Below the pieces are notes generated by a model that was not told the origin of the DNA, ran no database searches, and worked only from the letters and a program-made list of their open reading frames with translations. Below, one piece after another: positions 60,964 through 64,000 of a DNA stretch of 64,000 nucleotides. Each line of letters opens with the position of its first letter. Position 1 is the stretch's first letter. A program made the position numbers and the translations under genes. The DNA is from Caballeronia glathei (GTDB lineage Bacteria > Pseudomonadota > Gammaproteobacteria > Burkholderiales > Burkholderiaceae): assembly GCF_000698595.1 (NCBI RefSeq), contig NZ_JFHC01000038.1, positions 1 through 64,000 of the forward strand, in the 5' to 3' direction.

Positions 60964-61971
60964 ATGAAAATCTCTCGCACTATTTCGACAGTTGAAGTAC
61001 ATACCGGCGGGGAGGCGTTCCGTATCGTGACGAGCGGACTTCCTCGCCTGCCGGGCGACACCATCGTGAAGCGTCGCGCGTGGCTCAAGGAGAACGCCGA
61101 CGAGATTCGGACAGCGTTGATGTTCGAGCCGCGCGGTCATGCGGACATGTACGGCGGGTATCTGACTGAACCGGTTAGTCCGACGGCCGACTTCGGAATC
61201 ATCTTCCTCCACAACGAGGGCTATAGCGACCATTGCGGCCACGGCGTTATCGCGCTGTCTACCGCTGCGGTCGAACTGGGCTGGGTTCAGCGGCAGATTC
61301 CCGAGACGCGCATCGGCATTGACGCACCGTGTGGCTTCATCGAGGCATTCGTGCAGTGGGACGGCGAGCACGCTGGCAATGTTCGCTTCGTGAACGTTCC
61401 GTCGTTCATCTGGAAGCGAGATGTGACCGTCGAGACGCCGTCCTTCGGTACGGTGAAGGGTGACATCGCCTTCGGTGGCGCGTTTTACTTCTACGCTGAC
61501 GGCGCGTCTCACGGCCTTGAAGTTCGCGAGTCATCTGTCGAGAAACTCATTCGTTTCGGCGCCGAAGTGAAGGATGCGGCAAACAGGGCGTACCCGGTTG
61601 CGCATCCGGACATTCCGGAAATCAACCACATCTACGGGACCATCATTGCCAACGCACCGCGGCACGAAGGCTCCACGCAAGCCAACTGCTGCGTGTTCGC
61701 TGACCGCGAAGTAGACCGTTCGCCGACCGGCTCTGGCACGGGTGGCCGAGTCGCTCAACTGTACCTGCGCGGCGAGCTGGGCAAAGGCGAGACCCTCGTG
61801 AATGAGTCCATCATCGGGACTGTCTTCAAGGGGCGTGTTCTCAGTGAAACGACTGTCGGAGACTTCAAGGCAGTCATTCCGGAAGTCGAAGGCAACGCCT
61901 ATGTTTGCGGCTTCGCTAACTGGATTGTGGATGAGCGAGATCCTTTGACATACGGTTTCCTCGTTCGATAA
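60964..61971 (+). CDS. Proline racemase-family enzyme, probably trans-3-hydroxy-L-proline dehydratase
   Basis: The 335 residues belong to the proline racemase/hydroxyproline epimerase family. The first active-site motif is intact with Cys91 in SDHCGHGV. In the second motif, DRSPTGSGTGGR, Thr255 replaces the second catalytic Cys. Racemases and epimerases need both cysteines; the Cys-plus-Thr pair is the mark of trans-3-hydroxy-L-proline dehydratases, which give delta-1-pyrroline-2-carboxylate. That assignment is inference from these residues. It is 26 bases after the binding-protein gene and ends at a terminator, so the two form a unit. Confidence 0.88.
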   Translation: MKISRTISTVEVHTGGEAFRIVTSGLPRLPGDTIVKRRAWLKENADEIRTALMFEPRGHADMYGGYLTEPVSPTADFGIIFLHNEGYSDHCGHGVIALSTAAVELGWVQRQIPETRIGIDAPCGFIEAFVQWDGEHAGNVRFVNVPSFIWKRDVTVETPSFGTVKGDIAFGGAFYFYADGASHGLEVRESSVEKLIRFGAEVKDAANRAYPVAHPDIPEINHIYGTIIANAPRHEGSTQANCCVFADREVDRSPTGSGTGGRVAQLYLRGELGKGETLVNESIIGTVFKGRVLSETTVGDFKAVIPEVEGNAYVCGFANWIVDERDPLTYGFLVR

Positions 61972-61993
61972 CCGACTCCTGGTAGTACCAGTT

Positions 61994-62031
61994 GGCGCGT
62001 GAAGCTGAGCCCAGCATCACGCGCCTCTTTT
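61994..62031 (+). terminator. Intrinsic terminator after the hydroxyproline dehydratase-like gene
   Basis: A perfect 9-base stem GGCGCGTGA/TCACGCGCC has a 14-base loop and is followed by TCTTTT. Confidence 0.85.
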
Positions 62032-62392
62032 CGCGGGGAGCCCGACAAGCACGTCCTGTTGCGAAGCTGACGAGAGGCTCGGCTTGGACCGAGCGTTTTG
62101 CGGACCGCGACCTTTTCCCTTCAGCGAAACTGGCGCGATTGGTAACGCGGGATGCCTTGCCGTCGATAGCCCGTTGTTTGCCAATAATCTGAAGCTAAAA
62201 GTTTGGAGTGAGCCTTTAGGGCGCAACAGGCGGATGGTTGGCCTTCTTCGTGTAGCCACCGTGTTGCTCGCAGCTTGGTATTACGATATCGCCGACGCAT
62301 GCAAGCTTGGTCGGGAATGGAGGTTCGCGACGAGCGACCTGCGCACGCTTTCGAACGCGTCGGCATTGCGCGGAGACGGTCACGCGTGCACT
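62032..62392. other. Intergenic stretch without supported gene
   Basis: Open frames occur on both strands but none has a ribosome binding site, family motif or consistent codon bias. No RNA gene is recognised. Confidence 0.4.
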
Positions 62393-62764
62393 CTAGCGGC
62401 GCCACCCGCGATGCCCGTAGTAACCGCGTCCATAGTAACCACCCCCGTAGTAACCGCGTCCGTAGTAGCCAGGGTTGTAGTAACCACGTCCATAGTAACC
62501 AGGGCTGTAGTAGCCTCGGCCGTAATAGCCTCGATATCCGCCGTATCCATAGGGATAACGATAGTATCCGGGCCAAGGGCTCGGTCCATATATCATCGGC
62601 GGCCCGTAGATGACGGGCGGGGGCGCATAGACAACAGGCGGGGCGACATACACAGGGCCCGGCACACCGATGCCGATACCTACAGACACACCTCCCGCCT
62701 GCGCGAAGCTGACTGCTCCCGCGCAAAGGCCAGCAGCGACCAGAAAACGAACGAGCTTGTTCAT
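62393..62764 (-). CDS. Secreted Gly/Tyr/Arg-rich repeat protein
   Basis: The 123 residues have a clear signal peptide (MNKLVRFLVAAGLCAGAVSF, cleavage after AQA). A Val/Pro-rich stretch with PPVVYAPPPVIYGPP follows, and then tandem units of the form GYYGRGYY(x)PG to the C terminus. AGGAG sits 7 bases before the ATG. The DNA behind the C-terminal half is built of 15- and 30-base repeats (about 62411-62550). Similar small GYR-rich exported proteins are common in Burkholderia; the function is unknown. Surface or matrix association is a guess. Confidence 0.82.
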   Translation of the reverse strand: MNKLVRFLVAAGLCAGAVSFAQAGGVSVGIGIGVPGPVYVAPPVVYAPPPVIYGPPMIYGPSPWPGYYRYPYGYGGYRGYYGRGYYSPGYYGRGYYNPGYYGRGYYGGGYYGRGYYGHRGWRR

Positions 62765-62899
62765 TTACGTTCTCCTCGCCTCGAGTCCAGTCCGAACGAC
62801 TAGCGACGGCGCAACGAGGAATGGACAAATAGCGCTGAGTCCGCTTTCTGTGGGGTGAATGCGCAGAGGCTCATACGTGAGGCTGAAGGGCCCTGTTCT

Positions 62900-63214
62900 T
62901 TAGAGTCGGCGGTTCCGAAGTCGTTCAAGAAGGACTGCGGTGGGGACCGTTCTGCCTCGATGCGCGCATCGAGCCGAAGCGCTTACGATGCTGCGCCCGG
63001 GTAAGCGGGGGGAACCGCGCTGTTCGTGACGATGGCCCGACTGGGAGCGGAATTTGTATGGTCCGGTGTCCGTATTCGTCAGCTTCCAGACGGTGCTAGC
63101 AGTTGGGTTGTTGAGCGCCCGCTGGCGGTTGCGTTCGGGTAAGCGAACGTTGTGTACGCAGATTGAAGCAAGGGCGACGCAAGTCAGGATGACCGTTGGC
63201 ATTGCGCATTTCAT
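62900..63214 (-). CDS. Doubtful small protein with a hydrophobic N terminus
   Basis: An open frame of 104 residues from ATG 63214 starts MKCAMPTVILTCVALASICV, which looks like a signal or anchor sequence. The rest is Arg/Ser-rich without family motifs, and no ribosome binding site is seen. The opposite strand is also open over part of it. It is listed because the hydrophobic start is suggestive; it may be noncoding. Confidence 0.3.
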   Translation of the reverse strand: MKCAMPTVILTCVALASICVHNVRLPERNRQRALNNPTASTVWKLTNTDTGPYKFRSQSGHRHEQRGSPRLPGRSIVSASARCAHRGRTVPTAVLLERLRNRRL

Positions 63215-63280
63215 AACATCTGTACTGCGGGTTCGACGCTCACTTTGGTCGCGCCGAGATTGCATGTGCCGCTAACGAAG

Positions 63281-63315
63281 CGGCGGGTCGCGCAGTAGCG
63301 AAGCGCGACCCGCCG
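63281..63315. repeat. Perfect 13-base inverted repeat (hairpin)
   Basis: CGGCGGGTCGCGC and GCGCGACCCGCCG flank a 9-base loop AGTAGCGAA. No T tract follows on either strand. It may be a REP-like element or a T-tract-less terminator. Confidence 0.75.
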
Positions 63316-63368
63316 ATTCGACCGGGCACGCGTGGCGCCTGCCCACCTCGTGTGCAGGTTAGTTGCGA

Positions 63369-63413
63369 CTATCTCGGCATCAGGACTTTGTCGACGACCA
63401 GGATGACGCCATT
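63369..63413 (-). pseudogene. Possible remnant of a fasciclin (FAS1) domain gene
   Basis: On the minus strand the sequence reads NGVILVVDKVLMPR followed by a stop. This is very close to the conserved C-terminal strand of FAS1 domains (NGVIHVIDKVLxP). The in-frame sequence upstream does not resemble a FAS1 domain, so only the tail survives. Evidence is one short motif. Confidence 0.5.
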
Positions 63414-63604
63414 GCGGCACCTTGCGGCGGAAGTAGAAATCGCGCGACGCGGCCCGGGTCGTCGGCCATCAGGTAAGGGTGCTTCATCGCGGTTGCTCCG
63501 AGAAAGGTAACAGTCCCGCGTAGCAACCGACTCCGGAAAACCGCGACATCCAGAATTCAGACGCGTAACGCGCCTTACCCGACGCATTACCGGCATTCCA
63601 GAAC

Positions 63605-63642
63605 AAAAAAGCCGCTGCTTCGTGAGAAGCAGCGGCTTTTTC
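63605..63642. terminator. Strong bidirectional terminator
   Basis: A perfect stem GCCGCTGCTTC/GAAGCAGCGGC has a 4-base loop, with six A residues on the left and five T residues on the right. No gene is recognised immediately upstream on either strand, which suggests the gene it once served is lost or lies outside. Confidence 0.85.
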
Positions 63643-63660
63643 TTGATGCTGGTGGCGAAT
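63631..63660. repeat. Terminator-plus-tRNA-tail-like sequence, right copy
   Basis: Ungapped match (27 of 30) to 59261-59290. Read on the minus strand, the adjoining bases are GAGTCCCTGATTCGCCACCA, which has the look of a tRNA T-loop, acceptor strand and CCA end. The rest of a tRNA is not present: the next bases do not continue a T-arm or anticodon arm. Confidence 0.5.
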
Positions 63661-64000
63661 CAGGGACTCGCGACGATTGTCCGTCAGAGCCTTGCTTCAC
63701 CTCGTTCTGCGGCTGCTACACGTCTTCAGCATAGCAGCACAAGGTAGCCGTTGCCACTTTGAATTGCGCTCATCCGGCAACATGCTTTCTCGCACTCGTT
63801 GCCCGCGGGCAAACTGACCCAGCTCAATGCTCCACGCAGCGCTCCGGCGTTAGGTGCTCGCGCGGCGGTTTTACCATCACTCGCCGAGGCCAAATTCCGT
63901 ACTCACTTCGTGAGCATTTGCCAAAGCGAGCTGGAACTGTGGCGGGACCTGTCTATTAGCGTCCACGGCGATGCGCAAGTCCTGGACTGTGTAACCCGCG
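63661..64000. other. Right edge, no supported gene
   Basis: Apart from the tRNA-tail-like bases at its start, I see no gene, RNA or terminator. Short open frames show no family motif. Confidence 0.4.

Noticed and set aside
60964..61971. True proline racemase or 4-hydroxyproline 2-epimerase
   Set aside because: The second catalytic Cys is Thr255, which is not compatible with the two-base racemase mechanism.
63631..63680. Complete tRNA gene at the right edge
   Set aside because: Only the T-loop-to-CCA part is recognisable. No anticodon arm, D-arm or 5' acceptor strand follows.

Overview
The window is a 64-kb piece of a GC-rich betaproteobacterial chromosome. Gene content, order and protein sequence point to Burkholderia sensu lato (Burkholderia, Paraburkholderia or Caballeronia). 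The clearest signs are lptD-surA-pdxA-rsmA beside amgK-murU, the block miaB-phoH-ybeY-corC-lnt-glyQS-gmhB-plsC, an Entner-Doudoroff/gluconate cluster, and a trimeric autotransporter adhesin. The genus call rests on recognition, not on a database search.

Layout: (1) 1-2.6 kb, the C-terminal part of a YadA/Hia-type adhesin, a terminator and a 3-copy tandem repeat of about 100 bp. (2) 2.6-8.6 kb, gluconate use: hexR-type regulator, edd, eda, gluconate permease and gluconokinase. Two operator-like TGTA-N7-TACA boxes lie between hexR and edd. (3) 8.6-18 kb, purB, then the cell-wall recycling pair murU-amgK, divergent from lptD-surA-pdxA-rsmA (outer-membrane biogenesis, PLP synthesis, 16S rRNA methylation). 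(4) 18-32 kb, a long minus-strand housekeeping block from miaB down to gloA plus a DMT exporter. (5) 32-37.5 kb, a LysR regulator divergent from a VOC protein and an MFS exporter, a HAD phosphatase, ribB behind an FMN riboswitch, and an XRE-cupin regulator. (6) 37.7-43 kb, glycerol use: glpK, glpD, glpR, interrupted by a small lipoprotein and a 65-residue protein. (7) 43-51.3 kb, a diiron ferritin-like protein, an FMN-barrel-like protein, rhlE, a hemolysin-III membrane protein, two multiheme c-type cytochromes and CopD. (8) 51.5-59.2 kb, catabolic cassettes: dgoD with a divergent FadR-type regulator, an MBL-fold hydrolase, an alpha/beta hydrolase, and a nitrilase plus MHS transporter with a divergent TrmB-like regulator. 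(9) 59.2-64 kb, a visibly less GC-rich accessory stretch: an orphan branched-chain-amino-acid-type binding protein, a trans-3-hydroxy-L-proline dehydratase-like enzyme, a Gly/Tyr/Arg-rich secreted protein, and decayed sequence including what looks like a fasciclin remnant. It is bracketed by two similar terminator-plus-tRNA-tail-like sequences.

Most of the window is ordinary core genome. I found no CRISPR array, no intact mobile element and no complete tRNA or rRNA gene. The points most worth a second look are the tandem hairpins with a compensatory base change between gntT and gntK, the regulator near dgoD that lacks a canonical start codon, the paired perfect palindromes in front of the orphan binding protein, and the possible island edges at 59.26 and 63.63 kb. 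I do not see convincing evidence for a wholly new multi-gene system.
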